A DNA stretch of 64,000 nt from Nymphaea colorata (taxonomy: Eukaryota; Streptophyta; Magnoliopsida; Nymphaeales; Nymphaeaceae): NCBI RefSeq assembly GCF_008831285.2, contig NC_045148.1, positions 7,011,001 to 7,075,000 on the forward strand, in the 5' to 3' direction. A model generated the notes under the pieces. It was not told the DNA's origin. It saw only the letters and a list, made by a program, of their open reading frames with translations, and searched no databases. The first letter of the stretch is position 1, and each line of letters starts with the position of its first letter. Of this stretch, positions 9,277-20,179 are shown piece by piece. Made by a program: the position numbers and the translations under genes.

Positions 9277-10702
9277 GTTTTAACAAATGTAATTGCTAAG
9301 CATCTTGCAGAGTGGGAGATTAAAAAAAAAATATCCATTACAGTTGACAACGCTTCATGACAACGCTTCATCAAACAATGTTCTTGTTAGAAAATTAAAA
9401 GAGAACATGGAAAAAAGTGGCATCAGCTTGTATTATGGAGGTAAATTTTTTCATGTGCGATGTTGTGCACATATTTTGAATATGATGGTACAAGATGGGT
9501 TGAGTGCCATTAAAGATTAAATCATTAGCATTAGAGATGCAGTAAAATATATCAAAGTTTCACCTTCAAGACTCCATGGTTTTGCAGCTGCAGCTAGAGA
9601 GTTGGAAATTTCAAAGACAAAGAAGTTAGTGTTAGATGTACCAACTCGTTGGAATTCAACATATTTTATGTTGAAAACAACTCTTGTATATAAAAATGTT
9701 TTTGCAAGATATAGCATGGAAGACCCAGGCTTGGTATGATTGCTTGGACCTGAGGATTACGAAAAAACAGCAGTGATATGTGATTTTCTTCAAGTTTTAT
9801 ATGACGTGTCCACTTTAATTTTTGGGTCATCTTATGCAACAGCGAACTTGTATTTTCTTGAAATTTGGAGAGTTCAAGAAATATTGCGGGAAAAGGTTGA
9901 AAATGAAGGTGGGTTTATGAAGGCAATGACAGTGAAAATGAAGGAGAAATTTGACAAATATTGAAAATCATGTAACTTGTTAATGATTATTGCAACCATA
10001 TTAGATCCACGCGTGAAACTCACATTATCTGAGTTTGTCTTCACAAGAATTTACCAGTCAAGAGAAGAAAGGGAAGAACAAATGCAAATGATAAAACATT
10101 CTTTACAAGATGTTTATGAAAGTTACATTCAAAGAAATGAAGTGGATGTCAATATTTCTACTGCATCAACTCATTCCTCTAGTATTCGAGGTCGAGAGAG
10201 TCAAGACACACCACGTGGTGGAAGAAAGCTATTTTTTAAATTCTTAGGTAAAGTTGAGAATGTTGCTTTTCAGGTCACCAAATCTGAGATAGACACATAT
10301 TTGAAGGACATATTGATTAAGCATGATGATAATGGTGATGAAGATTCTTTCAGTATTTTGCAATGGTGGAAGGATAAGGAATCTAAGTATCAAATTCTTT
10401 CACAAATAGCACGTGATCTGTTGTCAATTCCAATAACTTCTGTTGCTTCAGAAAAAGCATTTAGTGCAGGAGGTCGAATTGTTAATGATAGTCATAGTTC
10501 ATTGATGCCAAAAACAGTTGAAGCTTTGGTTTGTTTGGGTAATTGGGTAAAGAATGATGGTGATCCAATGCATGAATTTTTAACAAAAGTATGTTTTGAA
10601 AAAATTGTATTCATTAAATATTTTGTGAATAATTTGTTAATTGACTATATATATTTCTTTAAGGTTGAGGATGAATCAAGTGAATATATATCATTAGAAT
10701 GA
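9277..10702 (+). pseudogene. hAT-family transposase (RICESLEEPER-type), truncated and broken
   Basis: The translation matches plant BED zinc-finger / RICESLEEPER-like hAT transposases. It contains VDNAS-SNN, GGKFFHVRCCAHILNMMVQD, LDVPTRWNSTYFML and LLMIIATILDPRVKL, then the C-terminal dimerisation region with SVASEKAFSAGGRIVNDSHS and LVCLGNW. The N-terminal BED finger and first catalytic part are missing. A 13-bp tandem duplication (9345-9357, 9358-9370) shifts the frame. In-frame stops then follow at 9518-9520, 9737-9739 and 9962-9964; the last replaces an expected Trp. A short intron (about 10589-10663) can be removed near the end to give VEDESSEYISLE and a stop. It cannot make an active enzyme. 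Terminal inverted repeats were not identified. Confidence 0.92.
9345..9370 (+). repeat. 13-bp tandem duplication causing a frameshift in the hAT pseudogene
   Basis: TGACAACGCTTCA occurs twice in direct succession. Reading with a single copy gives Val-Asp-Asn-Ala-Ser-Ser-Asn-Asn, the expected conserved transposase stretch. The second copy adds 13 bases and creates a TGA. Confidence 0.92.
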
Positions 10703-11220
10703 TTGAAGTTGTCTCTTGGTAATGCTTGTTTTTTGTCGTTGTTTTGTTTTCTTCTTTTTCTTGATCTAATGTGATTCTAGTGTCTGTTTCAGTTGCCTCT
10801 TGCAGTTTTCTGTTTTGATGTCAAGTGTTCATGACTCATGCTTGTGTGAAGAGCTTCTATATGAAGTGAGTATGTGAATTCGAGTTAGTGATATCGTTTC
10901 TTAACTTTCCTTTAACTCTTAAGAGCAGTATTTTAAATTTGGCAATAATGTGACATAGCCTTTTTTTTCTATGTTATTCAGGAGGTGGCTGTTATTGTGG
11001 CTAGAGGAAGGGATGATTCATTTTCAAGTTTTGGTTTCTTGAGAGTTGAGAGGAGAGAGGGTTCTCAAAACATTTGTTTACATGTTTTTACATACTTATG
11101 AACAAGCTATTTATGTAGAAGTCCCATTCATTTGGAATGAATTTGATGGACTAGTTTTCTGCACTGTCATTTTATTTGTTTATGATATACTGTATGAAAC
11201 TTTGTAACTTGTAAGTTCAG
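10703..11220. other. T-rich non-coding stretch between the hAT and RPN1 fragments
   Basis: Probably the 3' untranslated DNA of the hAT element followed by unassigned sequence. A short exon-like piece near 10981-11030 begins after an AG but could not be matched to any protein. Confidence 0.4.
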
Positions 11221-11225
11221 AAGTC

Positions 11226-11311
11226 CATCAGGGATCTACTGTTCTTGGAATCGCTATGGTTGTGAACTTGCGGTGGCTGAGGAATTGGGACTTGAGATGG
11301 CAATTCGCTCA
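11226..11311 (+). pseudogene. RPN1: Fragment of 26S proteasome regulatory subunit RPN1 (PSMD2)
   Basis: Two short reading segments match the conserved region of plant RPN1, the large scaffold subunit of the proteasome base. HQGSTVLGIAMV is encoded at 11226-11261, and AEELGLEMAIRS at 11276-11311 in another frame. In intact RPN1 only two residues separate these motifs; here there are 14 nt instead of 6, so an 8-bp insertion breaks the frame. The following text (about 11445-11514) starts with a plausible AG acceptor and an AVPL-like reading that might be the next RPN1 part, but it diverges too much to be sure. This is a gene fragment, not a gene. Confidence 0.72.
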
Positions 11312-12179
11312 TATGTGAAAGGTAGCCAACTATCATACCTTTTATAGTTTATGTTTCTTTCTATATTTCTTTAAAGAAAGTGTAGTTTGTATTATTAGTT
11401 TTAAATTCTGGATATTTTCCATATTCTTCACTTTAATGCAGTTCCCCTTATTGCAGCTCGTTGCAATGACAGCAACCATGCTACAGCTGTTGACCATGCC
11501 AGCTATTCTGCTAATGTGAGTACAGGGTGTAATAGGATTTAGTATAATTTATCGCTTTCCTTGTATTATATGATCTAATGGCCTTAGATCTAGTTGAGTT
11601 GAGTCACTGGGTTACACAAATCAGCATCTGACTTCATGTCTACCTGGTCCTTGTTGGTGAATGCGTAGACGCAGTTGGTGAAAAACACAAGTTTGTGTCA
11701 AAAAATAGATTCACTTGGTTAAGACTTGATCTCTGAAGGCTTAGTCACCTTAGTGTGCTATATTATTTTCATGAAACAAGGAACTTTGGGCATACTGGAA
11801 ATGCTAGCTAATTGTATTTGCTTATTCAGAACTGAGTCAAAAATTGTCCTTGAGAAAATAATTGGTGGATGTGTTCATTGTTGCATTTCTTGCCTGTTTA
11901 ATCAAGTGATTCAGTACTGAGATCTATGTTGTCTGATATTCATTAAAAATAGGTTTATAACATATTGTCATAATAGATTCATTACTTGTGTTTAAAAATC
12001 TGAATGATCAAGGCTTCCTTTTTCTTTCCCCTTTTTTGTCTGACTTCTCTTAAGTTATTTTGCATCATTAATTGAATGTTCTTTGTTGGTGCTTGGGATG
12101 GTAAATTCTTAATAAGCCTTATGAGGGACTAAGTTCTTGAGAAGCCTTATGGGGGACTAAGTTCAGGCTTTGTTCTTGT
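11312..12179. other. Non-coding DNA between the RPN1 and GDI fragments
   Basis: An exon-like piece at about 11445-11514 may be further RPN1 debris. A GACTAAGTTC-containing unit is repeated at about 12118-12165. Nothing else is recognised. Confidence 0.35.
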
Positions 12180-13575
12180 TTGCTTTATGCAAAATCTTTG
12201 GCACGCTTTCAAGGGGGTTCACCTTACATTTATCCTCTGTATGGACTGGGAGAGCTTCCCAGGTTTCTCTCAATTCTTAACTTGCAAAATTTTAAGTTTC
12301 TTCTCTTAATGCTTAGCCATATTAAATTAACAAGATATGTAGGCATTTGCTCGTCTAAGTGCTGCGTATGGGGGAACCTACATGCTGAACAAGCCTGAGT
12401 GCAAGGTACTCGATCTTTCTTCCGCTAATGTTGAGACGTTGAAGTTTGGTTTAAACTGACATTTGATAATCATAAGAACCTAGAGGACCAACTCCCTGAA
12501 CTTTGCCTTGTCAGAATTATAAGCAGAGATGCAACAGTCCTTGTCATTTTTTTGTTTTCTCTTTAATGTATATGCTGTGTTGATATATTTCTTATGTATT
12601 CTTGTTGTTCAGATTTTGTGTTGATTCCTTCTCTGGAATTTTGATTTTCTTTTCATATTTAGCAAAGATCTTTTGTTATGTATAAGAATGTTCATGAAAT
12701 AGGTAAAATTCGTTAGCTAGTCATGGACCTTTCAAAAACTAACTAACATATGGTACCTTTTGCAGGTGGAATTTGATGAAAGTGGAAATGCTTTTGGCGT
12801 GACATCTGAAGGTGAAACTGCTAAGTGCAAGAAAGTTGTATGCGATCCATCTTATTTACCAAACAAGGTAAACATTTTCCAGCATCCAGTCTCAGCTTTT
12901 TGCTTCAAGTTGTTTTTTTCTTTTTCATGACCGACTTTTAATTACCATTTTTTGAATTTAACAGGTTAAAAGGGTTGGGAAGGTTGCCCGGGCTATTTGT
13001 ATAATGAATCATCTCATTCCAAATACAAATGATTCACACTCAGTACAAGTTATTCTGCCTCAGAAACAACTTGAACGCAAATCAGACATGTAGGCATTTA
13101 ACTTTTGAAGTGCTTGTGACACCAGTTGCAGTCATTATGTGTTTTCAGCAATATTTATTTCGGCTGCATGTCCAAGTTTTTTACTTGCTTCATTGCTTGT
13201 CTACATTTTTAGCTGGAGTTGCTGTTCCTCAGCAATACTCCACCATTAGATTCTCAAGTTCGGTTTGTGGATCACTGGCCTAACCATAAGCAATGAAAAT
13301 TTTGTAACTCTATTGTCCATCAGTAAAAGCATTTTCATCAAGTGCAAGGTCAACACTGATCACACACTCTAGGGCCAAGGAGATGGTTAAACTGTAAATG
13401 GTTGCATGGTAGAGTCGGAAAACTTTCCCTTAAGAGTGTTAGTTCCATTATTTCACCAATCACTGAAGATGACTTTGATATTCATGCGTAGAACTTATTC
13501 TTATGTTATGTTGGTTACAGGTATCTCTTCTGTTGCTCCTACTCTCAAAACATAGCACCAAAAGGAAAATATATA
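12180..13575 (+). pseudogene. GDI: Rab GDP-dissociation inhibitor (GDI) pseudogene, internal exons only
   Basis: GDI extracts GDP-bound Rab GTPases from membranes. Five exon remnants keep their splice sites: 12180-12262 (LYAKSLARFQGGSPYIYPLY, then GLGELP), 12343-12405 (AFARLSAAYGGTYMLNKPEC), 12766-12867 (VEFDESGNAFGVTSEGETAK to YLPNK), 12965-13089 (VKRVGKVARAICIMN to RKSD) and 13521 to about 13575 (YLFCCSYSQNIAPKGK). Together they cover only the middle third of the usual protein of about 445 aa; both ends are absent. One base is missing at the end of the first exon (CTTCCCAG in place of the expected CCNCAG), which breaks the join to the next exon, and the last exon runs into unrelated sequence with no donor. 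Because introns are retained, this is a DNA-level copy and not a processed pseudogene. Confidence 0.9.
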
Positions 13576-13619
13576 ATGTTCATAAGATCTGACTCCCAAC
13601 CCATATAATGTTTAATTTT

Positions 13620-14053
13620 GTCAACTCAAATAGGACCTATTATTATTATTATTTTTTTAAGTTGAAGTTTTTTCAGGAAATCATAGGCAAAAAATAATTA
13701 TGAGGATAAACATTAATGGGACATTTGATTTCCTTGGTAACGAGTTAATCGAGCCTTGATCGACCTCGATAAGGATGAGTACCAAACGAGTTTATTGAGC
13801 CTTAATTGAGCTCCATAAGGATGAGTATCAAACGAGTTTATCGAGCTCGAGCTCAACAAGTAAGAATGAGTAGTTAAACGAGCTTAATCGAGTCGAGCTC
13901 GAGCTCGACAAGTGACTATCGAGTCGAGCTCGAGCCAGGATAGTCGAGCTATATTCGATCTCGAGCCGAGTCGAGCTCGTGTCTTACTTAGTCGAGCGGA
14001 GTTCGAGCTGACCGAGCTCGGGCTCGACTCGGCTCGTGTTCTGCCCTATATAA
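13620..14053. repeat. GAGCTCGA-rich degenerate repeat
   Basis: From about 13740 the sequence is a dense series of TCGAGCTCGAG, GAGTCGAGCTC and AACGAG(T/C)TTA words, many self-complementary, with two short direct copies of AAGGATGAGTA(C/T)CAAACGAG (about 13771 and 13818). It ends abruptly where block B begins. Related, more decayed stretches occur at 30620-31010, 36255-36445 and 62030-62410. Confidence 0.75.
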
Positions 14054-15628
14054 CATTCACCAAAACTACATAAGAATCACATAAAACCCAAACTTTTTGC
14101 ACTCATTGAATATGAAAGCCCACATATTAGGAGTATTTTAGATGAAATGACCAATTAGAATTATCCTAAGGCTTGTAATGGACTACCTGATAGGCCAGCA
14201 AGAAGCATTTTAATTAAATTGAATGGTCTTGTAAATGCCCCTTATAGTTTAGATAGCAGCCTACTAATAACATGCATTATGCAATTCACGGTAATGTGAT
14301 CTATAAATTCATAAGGGCTATTGCATAGAGATTTTGCTAATGCTCCTCGTAGTCTTCCATTTGAAAAAAGTATTTCAAATGCATTCACATTGCCCTTATT
14401 GGCAATACCATAGTAATTCTTGAAAAGTAATTCACATTAGAGCTAGGGCAACTCCCCTTTCGACACCTTTAATTTTTTGAAATCAAAGCTGCGAAGAATC
14501 TATTTCTGTATTCACTCAAGGCCCACAATCAACTGAAAAAGATGACAACTAAGAAAATTACCTTTAGAAAAAGAACAACATTACTACAAGAAGATAATAT
14601 GCTAAGCTAAAATTCTATCATCTTTTGATTATTAATGCCATCTTTGCAGATTCCATAAATGACATATTCCTCATCTTACGAGAAGCATAGCTATGAAAGG
14701 CATAGGCGTCTTTCAACCACGGAACTCGTAATTTTGATGGTCACAGTTTTTCAAGGAGAGATATAATAAGCGAAGATTTATTAGAGAAAAAAAGAGATCC
14801 TACCACTTTCTATAGATAATTCTTAACATTAGGCTGCCCCAGAAAATTTTCTCCAAATTGAATTAAAAATTTGGTTACAAGGTGGGATTTTTAAATAATA
14901 TGTGTATGATTGTCCGGAAAAACTATGAAAATTACCTGAGCTGAAAGACTGTCAGAAAGAAACAAAAAAAAAGATTGTCATATAATCAAAGATGAGGAAG
15001 AACATTCAAGAAACTATTACCATCAGATACATCCACTCGTATGCAATTCATGTGATTTGCAACAGATGATCATTCTTCACCTCTTCAAATGATATTGCAA
15101 TTATTGAAAGAGATGCAAGCTCAAAGAGAAGGAGCTCTACCAATCTTATCCTAAGGACAGAAAACTGCATTCAGATCTCCAACGACAGACAGCTATGGGG
15201 TCTTTGCCAGCATCAACAACCCAATGAACATTTGAGAACGGAGAACTCTAGTAAGTAAAAGAATTGTAACCCAATAGCCACCATCTTCAATATAACAAAT
15301 TAAGGAGATGCAAAAATTGCTTGTCAATCACCTAATAGTTTCGTCTATCGAAGAAATTATGCTCATGATCATTATCAAAATGCTGAAAATTATGCTGGGT
15401 TTGACATCCCAAAGCCCTCTCACTTTCCATCCAATTATCCTCGTGAGTAGAAAAAAAATAAAGAAGCAGTACCATTCAAGCCATGTTCTTTGTTTCTGCA
15501 ACTGTTTCAAAGACCCAAGGTTTCTTGTTGTTCCACTTCGCCTGTATGAAGCAAGGGCCGCCATGTTTGTCGAAAGAAATATTTACAAACACTAGAAGAC
15601 AATCAATGGAAGCATAGCCATAGTATAT
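14054..15628. repeat. Duplicated sHSP downstream block, copy B (next to gene 3)
   Basis: Aligns with 7512-9276 apart from small insertions and deletions. It has no believable open frame, and its right end is the conserved 3' flank of sHSP gene 3. It shows what the DNA beyond 9276 should have looked like before disruption. Confidence 0.88.
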
Positions 15629-15824
15629 ACAGTAGGAAACTCGCTTACATTCAGAGGGTTTCGTTACAGATCGACTCCCATATCAAGTCACCTCAAGTCC
15701 TGATGGAAACGAAAAAGATGACAGAAGGAGATACAGTAGAGGCATGACACGAACAACCAACACAACTAGTTTATCAAGGCCAGAAAACAGAGCAGAAACA
15801 GAAACCACAGAGAAGCACTATTTC

Positions 15825-16319
15825 TCAAGCCACCTTGACCTCGATGGTCTTGGGTTTCTTGGGCTCAGGACGCGGCACCTTCTGCACCGTCACGGTGAGC
15901 ACGCCGTCTCGATACTCAGCCGAAATGGCATCAACGTTGGCGTTCTTGGGCAGGTTGAATTTCCTCATGAACTTCCCCACCCTCCGCTCCATCCTCAAGT
16001 ACTTCACCTCCGCCTCATCCTTCTCCTTCTCCTTGTGTTTTTGCTGTTGCTCCTCCCTCTTCCTCTCGCCGCTGATGCTGAGAACATTCCCCTCCTCGAT
16101 CTGGACCCTGATGTCGCCGGATTTGAGCCCCGGCATGTCGAGGACGAAGACATAGGAGGAAGGGTACTCCTTGACGTCGGCAGGCGTGGAGGCCATCGCC
16201 TTGGTGTCGCGCACGTAGCTGCGGGTGGGCGCATTCAGCAGCTTCTCCATCTCCTCCGGCACGCTCATCAGCTGGTTGAGCGTCGACAGCAGCGGCTGCT
16301 CCACCATCACCACATCCAT
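15825..16319 (-). CDS. Class II cytosolic small heat-shock protein, gene 3 (164 aa)
   Basis: Intact intronless chaperone gene of the same family as genes 1, 2 and 4. The frame is open for a further 40 codons upstream, but the Met-Asp-Val-Val-Met start at 16319 is chosen because the paralogues start there and the extension is 5' UTR sequence with no sHSP character. The alpha-crystallin domain opens [20 protein letters not shown] and contains [20 protein letters not shown]. The charged loop ([17 protein letters not shown]) is long. The C-terminal motif reads [17 protein letters not shown], so the first prolines of the usual PPPEPKKP are altered. The promoter has a TATA box and a perfect three-unit HSE, so heat induction is expected. 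Confidence 0.96.
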   Translation of the reverse strand: MDVVMVEQPLLSTLNQLMSVPEEMEKLLNAPTRSYVRDTKAMASTPADVKEYPSSYVFVLDMPGLKSGDIRVQIEEGNVLSISGERKREEQQQKHKEKEKDEAEVKYLRMERRVGKFMRKFNLPKNANVDAISAEYRDGVLTVTVQKVPRPEPKKPKTIEVKVA

Positions 16320-16453
16320 TTTCCTACAGCTTTTGCTTTTCCCCTTCTTGGTGATGCGGAATTGGTTTCTGCGTCTGCAAATGGAGATTAGAGAGCGCGC
16401 TCGCGAATCTTGGGGTTTGATCGAGCGATTGTTGACCACAAGTGCATCGGCCC

Positions 16454-16461
16454 AATTTATA
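16454..16461 (-). promoter_or_regulatory. TATA box of sHSP gene 3
   Basis: The minus strand reads TATAAATT about 140 bp upstream of the chosen start codon, identical to the boxes of genes 1 and 4. Confidence 0.78.
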
Positions 16462-16518
16462 AGGGAATCGGAGAGGTTGCAGAGAGAACTAGAAGGTGCT
16501 CATGGAAGGAGACGGTGA

Positions 16519-16533
16519 TTTCCCGAAGCTTCT
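16519..16533 (-). promoter_or_regulatory. Three-unit heat-shock element of sHSP gene 3
   Basis: TTC (16520-16522), GAA (16525-16527), TTC (16530-16532) at exact spacing, built around GAAGCTTC, about 60 bp upstream of the TATA box. The layout matches genes 2 and 4. Confidence 0.87.
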
Positions 16534-16714
16534 TTCTTGCATCTCGAGATTTTTGGAGCATTCCGTATTGCTTGGTCGCAGCAAAAGAATCTTCTCGAGG
16601 GTTTGCTTGGCCTTTGGACCGCCTTCTTCTCCAACTTTGCCTCATCGTGTGCATCCTGGACAGAACTATATTTGCAGAGAACCGCTGAACAGGTGTAACT
16701 GCACTGTTTGATTT

Positions 16715-17620
16715 ACAATTTGAATTCATTCCGCTACTTTTAGATTTAATAAATTAAGCTCAGATCCGTAGTTCTCCAATTTGAGTTCAATCTGATCTGC
16801 TATGTTTATAATTGATAAACCAAGCTAAGATCCAAATATGCATTTGGAATAAGTTTGCAACTCGACTTCCCGGAATTTGGACCAATATTTATTTTGTTGA
16901 TTTTATTCACACAAATAAGCTAAAATGAGATATAAAAACAATGCCACGTTTTCCATCGTTTTCTTGTCATGAAATACCATGTAACGTAGATGCTGTCTCA
17001 AGGTTCAACATTTTGAGTGATCGGTTTCAGAATTCAGATTTGGCTTTGGATAAAGAATTTCAGTTGTTCTAGATATAATAGATCCATAGTAACGGGCAAC
17101 ATTTTGAGACTGATTTTTCCAGCCTTTATATTTTTTTCTCACTCTCTCACCTACTCTTTTGTTCATTGCTTTCTTCTTTTATATTCTTTATATTTTTTCA
17201 CAATTATTCTCTTTTTTATACTACTGTTAGTAGATCATAGAAAAGGAACGTTACTTAAAAAAAACCACTCTCAAATTGGGACTAGATTTAATAAATTCCT
17301 TCTTATGCTTATCACCTTTTATTAAGAAAAGGATAAGCATAGATCTCTTTATGCGAAAATAAGGCTGTTTAAGTGCAGTAAATGCAGTAAAAGACTGACA
17401 GATTTCTAATGTACTCAAAAAAGCGTTGTGGCATAATGTATGGTGCAACCAAACAAAACCGAGGTTTCCATCACTTCCTCATATATGAGATCCAAGGTTT
17501 TAGTTCACTGAGGATCTCATATCACAATACATGAAGTCACATAAATTCTTATGGAACCTCCAAATTAAATCCAATTTATATGAGGATCCTGTTTTTCTTT
17601 TTTTTTTTTGTATATATGGA
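16715..17620. other. AT-rich upstream and intergenic DNA
   Basis: The first about 140 bp carry the TAATAAATTAAGC / AGATCCAAATATGCATTT words also seen upstream of gene 1. The remainder is T-rich with no gene signal. Confidence 0.45.
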
Positions 17621-17624
17621 ATCT

Positions 17625-17895
17625 AGGCTTGGGCATTGCCCGATAAGAGTCGGGCCTGGCAGGCCCATGCCTGAAACCCAAGCGCAGGCCCGGCCTGGTT
17701 AAAATAAATTTTTTAAATATAAAATATTTTTTTAAAAATAAAATATATATTATTAATAAAATGAAAATAATTTCGAAAACTTTCTGGTCCAATCGAACCA
17801 TATCGGGCAGACTTGTGCTGCCTTTTTCGGACCCGAACCAGGGCCCGATCGAGCCGGGTACAAGGTACCCATCGGGCTAGCAGCCCACCTCTACT
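17625..17895. repeat. GGGCCCG / CGGGCC-rich repeat flanking an AT-rich core
   Basis: CCGATAAGAGTCGGGCC and GGCCCGGCCTGG words on the left and CCCGAACCAGGGCCCGATCG words on the right flank about 100 bp of AT-rich DNA. The GC-rich arms are partly inverted relative to each other, so the segment may fold back. It is a common kind of degenerate plant repeat; the family is not assigned. Confidence 0.5.
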
Positions 17896-18960
17896 AGAAT
17901 CTAGTCCTTGTTTACTTGCGGGTTCCATCTAAAAGGGATTTCACATTCGAGGCACACAAGAATCGGGAAGTAGCATAAAAACTAAGGTGTCTCTTAATAT
18001 CAATGTATGTATAACAATATGGGCATAATGTTTCTGTCTATTACCAAACAAACCAAACAAGAGAAAAAAGAGATGGACATAATGTTTCTCTGTCTATGAC
18101 CAAACAAGAGAAAGAAAGAGAGCTGGACCGAAGCTATGCAGATGATTTTATAAAAACATTAATATATATGTAAACTCTGTATGTATTTGAAAACATTTTA
18201 TGAAAGTGAATTAATGAAATTAATTATCTATTTCTGATGAGATCTGATATACAATTACTTTTTTGAATATCAGTGCGTTTAGCTTGTATAATAACCTTTT
18301 GTGTATGAAAAAATCTTATTTAGTTTAAAAGAGAGTCAAAGTTGATTTGTTGTGATTCATTAAGTCGTCACCTAAGAACTGATTACTAAAAAGTAATATG
18401 ATATCATGCCAACGTTGAAATTAACCACCATTAATTCTTCTTGGAAATACCATGGCACTTTAACTCAGAGTGCAAGAAACTATCCAGCAATGCAAAATCC
18501 TCTATTTTTAAGGGTGAAACCGAATCATATTTAGAGACCCAACTGTTTGAATTTAAAAAAAAAAATTAGGATTGAAAACATGGAGTTTGGAAAGTTAATC
18601 ACAAACTATTTGCATGACAGATGGATAGAGAAAGAGTGAGTTGACATGACTTGCTTAGAAATTTTGATGCTAAGAGCATACCAATCCAGTGCCCGACCCA
18701 ATGCTCAGCCTTATGTCAAAGAAAGAAAACATTCATTTCAACATTTCGGAAGATAATCCTCTCACAAGATGTTATGAATTTAGGGTTTTGAATAAGTTTG
18801 GGGCAATAGTCCTTTCTTTTTGAGCTTGATTTATCAATTAAGAGTTCTTATTTCAATCTGAATTCCATATTATTTAGAAATATCATATCATTCATGCATA
18901 AATATATGTTTTGCTTTGTTCTACTTTCAGTAATGTGCTTCATGGTGTACATTTTATGTA
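17896..18960. other. Intergenic DNA, no gene seen
   Basis: No supported coding sequence or repeat structure beyond a short imperfect duplication of GACCAAACAAGAGAAA-type words at about 18040-18115. Confidence 0.45.
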
Positions 18961-18969
18961 GTTTGCTTT

Positions 18970-19415
18970 CGGGGTGGAGTCAAGGTAGGGCCCGGGCCCT
19001 AGCTCTACTCATTTTTTTTTTTAAATTTCACTTGTTCTATATAAAAAAATTTGAAAAATGATATTTCTGTTCTAATAAAAATTTCGAAACTTTTATGGAG
19101 CCCGCCTCATGAAAATTTTTCCGGCGCCACCCCTGGTTTCATTCACTTCAAAATGCACATAATAGAGGAAGATAAAGCTAAATAAAACTGATGTAGCATA
19201 TGACCCGAGCTGACCACGGTACAAAAGAGTAGTTTGGAGCGGCTGGTGTTTAGAGGGAAGCCTTGCTAAAACTTTTTTCAGGGGGGCTTATTGTGGTTTT
19301 AGAAACTTTCACAGGGGCCAAACTAACTTTTTTGGAAACATTACATGTAGAGTTTTAAAATCTAGGGGGCTCATGGCCCCTCCTAGTCTCTCCCTGGCTC
19401 CGCCACCGGTATAAA
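18970..19415. repeat. Transposon remnant with GGAGCC / GGCTCCGCCACC ends
   Basis: Begins near GGGGTGGAGTCAAGG and ends at CTGGCTCCGCCACCGG, with GGGGGGCTTATT, AGGGGCC and GGGGGCTCATGG phrases inside. The same type of sequence recurs at 34468-34640, and short traces occur near 52720-52740 and 58770-58890. The superfamily cannot be named from this alone. Confidence 0.55.
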
Positions 19416-19803
19416 GACATATACATCAGGCCATATACCGGGCTTAAAACTATTTATCCAAATATCCAAGCAAGCCCTTTGGAAGGCTAGATCTATCATT
19501 ATTCTTGGTGCATTCCGGTTTTCGATTTAGCTCGGCGATGCTCGTGGGGTTAGAGGAGAAATCTTCTTCTCCACTGCGTCAACTCTCATTGGTGAATAAA
19601 TTATGGTAAAACATGGCTACTTGTTAATTTGTTGGTGAATACATGTTTATATTCTTATATATTTGTCTGGAAATGCCTATAACTGAATCATTTTGTGCAT
19701 CTTGTTACCTATTGGATCACTTAAGTCTGTGCAGTTGCTTGTCCTTTGCATCAATGCTGTAATTTTTTACTGACAAAATTGGTTTTGGTTGTTACAAGCA
19801 CAA

Positions 19804-19845
19804 GTATGAAGTATGTGGCAGCATGTATGAAGTATGTGGCAGCAT
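19804..19845. repeat. Exact 21-bp tandem duplication
   Basis: The unit starts GTATGAAGTATGTGGC and occurs at 19804-19824 and 19825-19845 without mismatches. Confidence 0.93.
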
Positions 19846-20104
19846 GATAAATATCGTTCGATTAGTGATCGATGGCATACATTTGAAATGCGTGTAACAT
19901 ACAACTCAACGTTCTAGCCGATTTAGTATATGCTGGAATTTTATGTGATTCACATATGCTGTTTGAGTACTTGTTTATTATTGTTTTTGCTTTCATGTCA
20001 TTTGCTTGCTATTCATTTTGTTTTGTCTTCCTTTTTCTATTTTCAACCATTCTTTTTGTCATCCAAAGATTTCGATTGCCGTGTTTGCAGGCAAATGCTC
20101 TCTT

Positions 20105-20142
20105 ATATACATACATACATACATATATATATACATACATAC

Positions 20143-20179
<37 letters not shown>
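20105..20179. repeat. (ATAC)n / (AT)n microsatellite
   Basis: Alternating blocks of ATAC and AT repeats over about 75 bp. It generates several spurious Tyr-Ile-rich open frames on both strands. Confidence 0.95.

Noticed and set aside
11445-11514. A further RPN1 exon beginning with an AVPL-like reading
   Set aside because: A plausible AG acceptor and the first four residues fit, but the remainder does not match RPN1 well enough to claim it.
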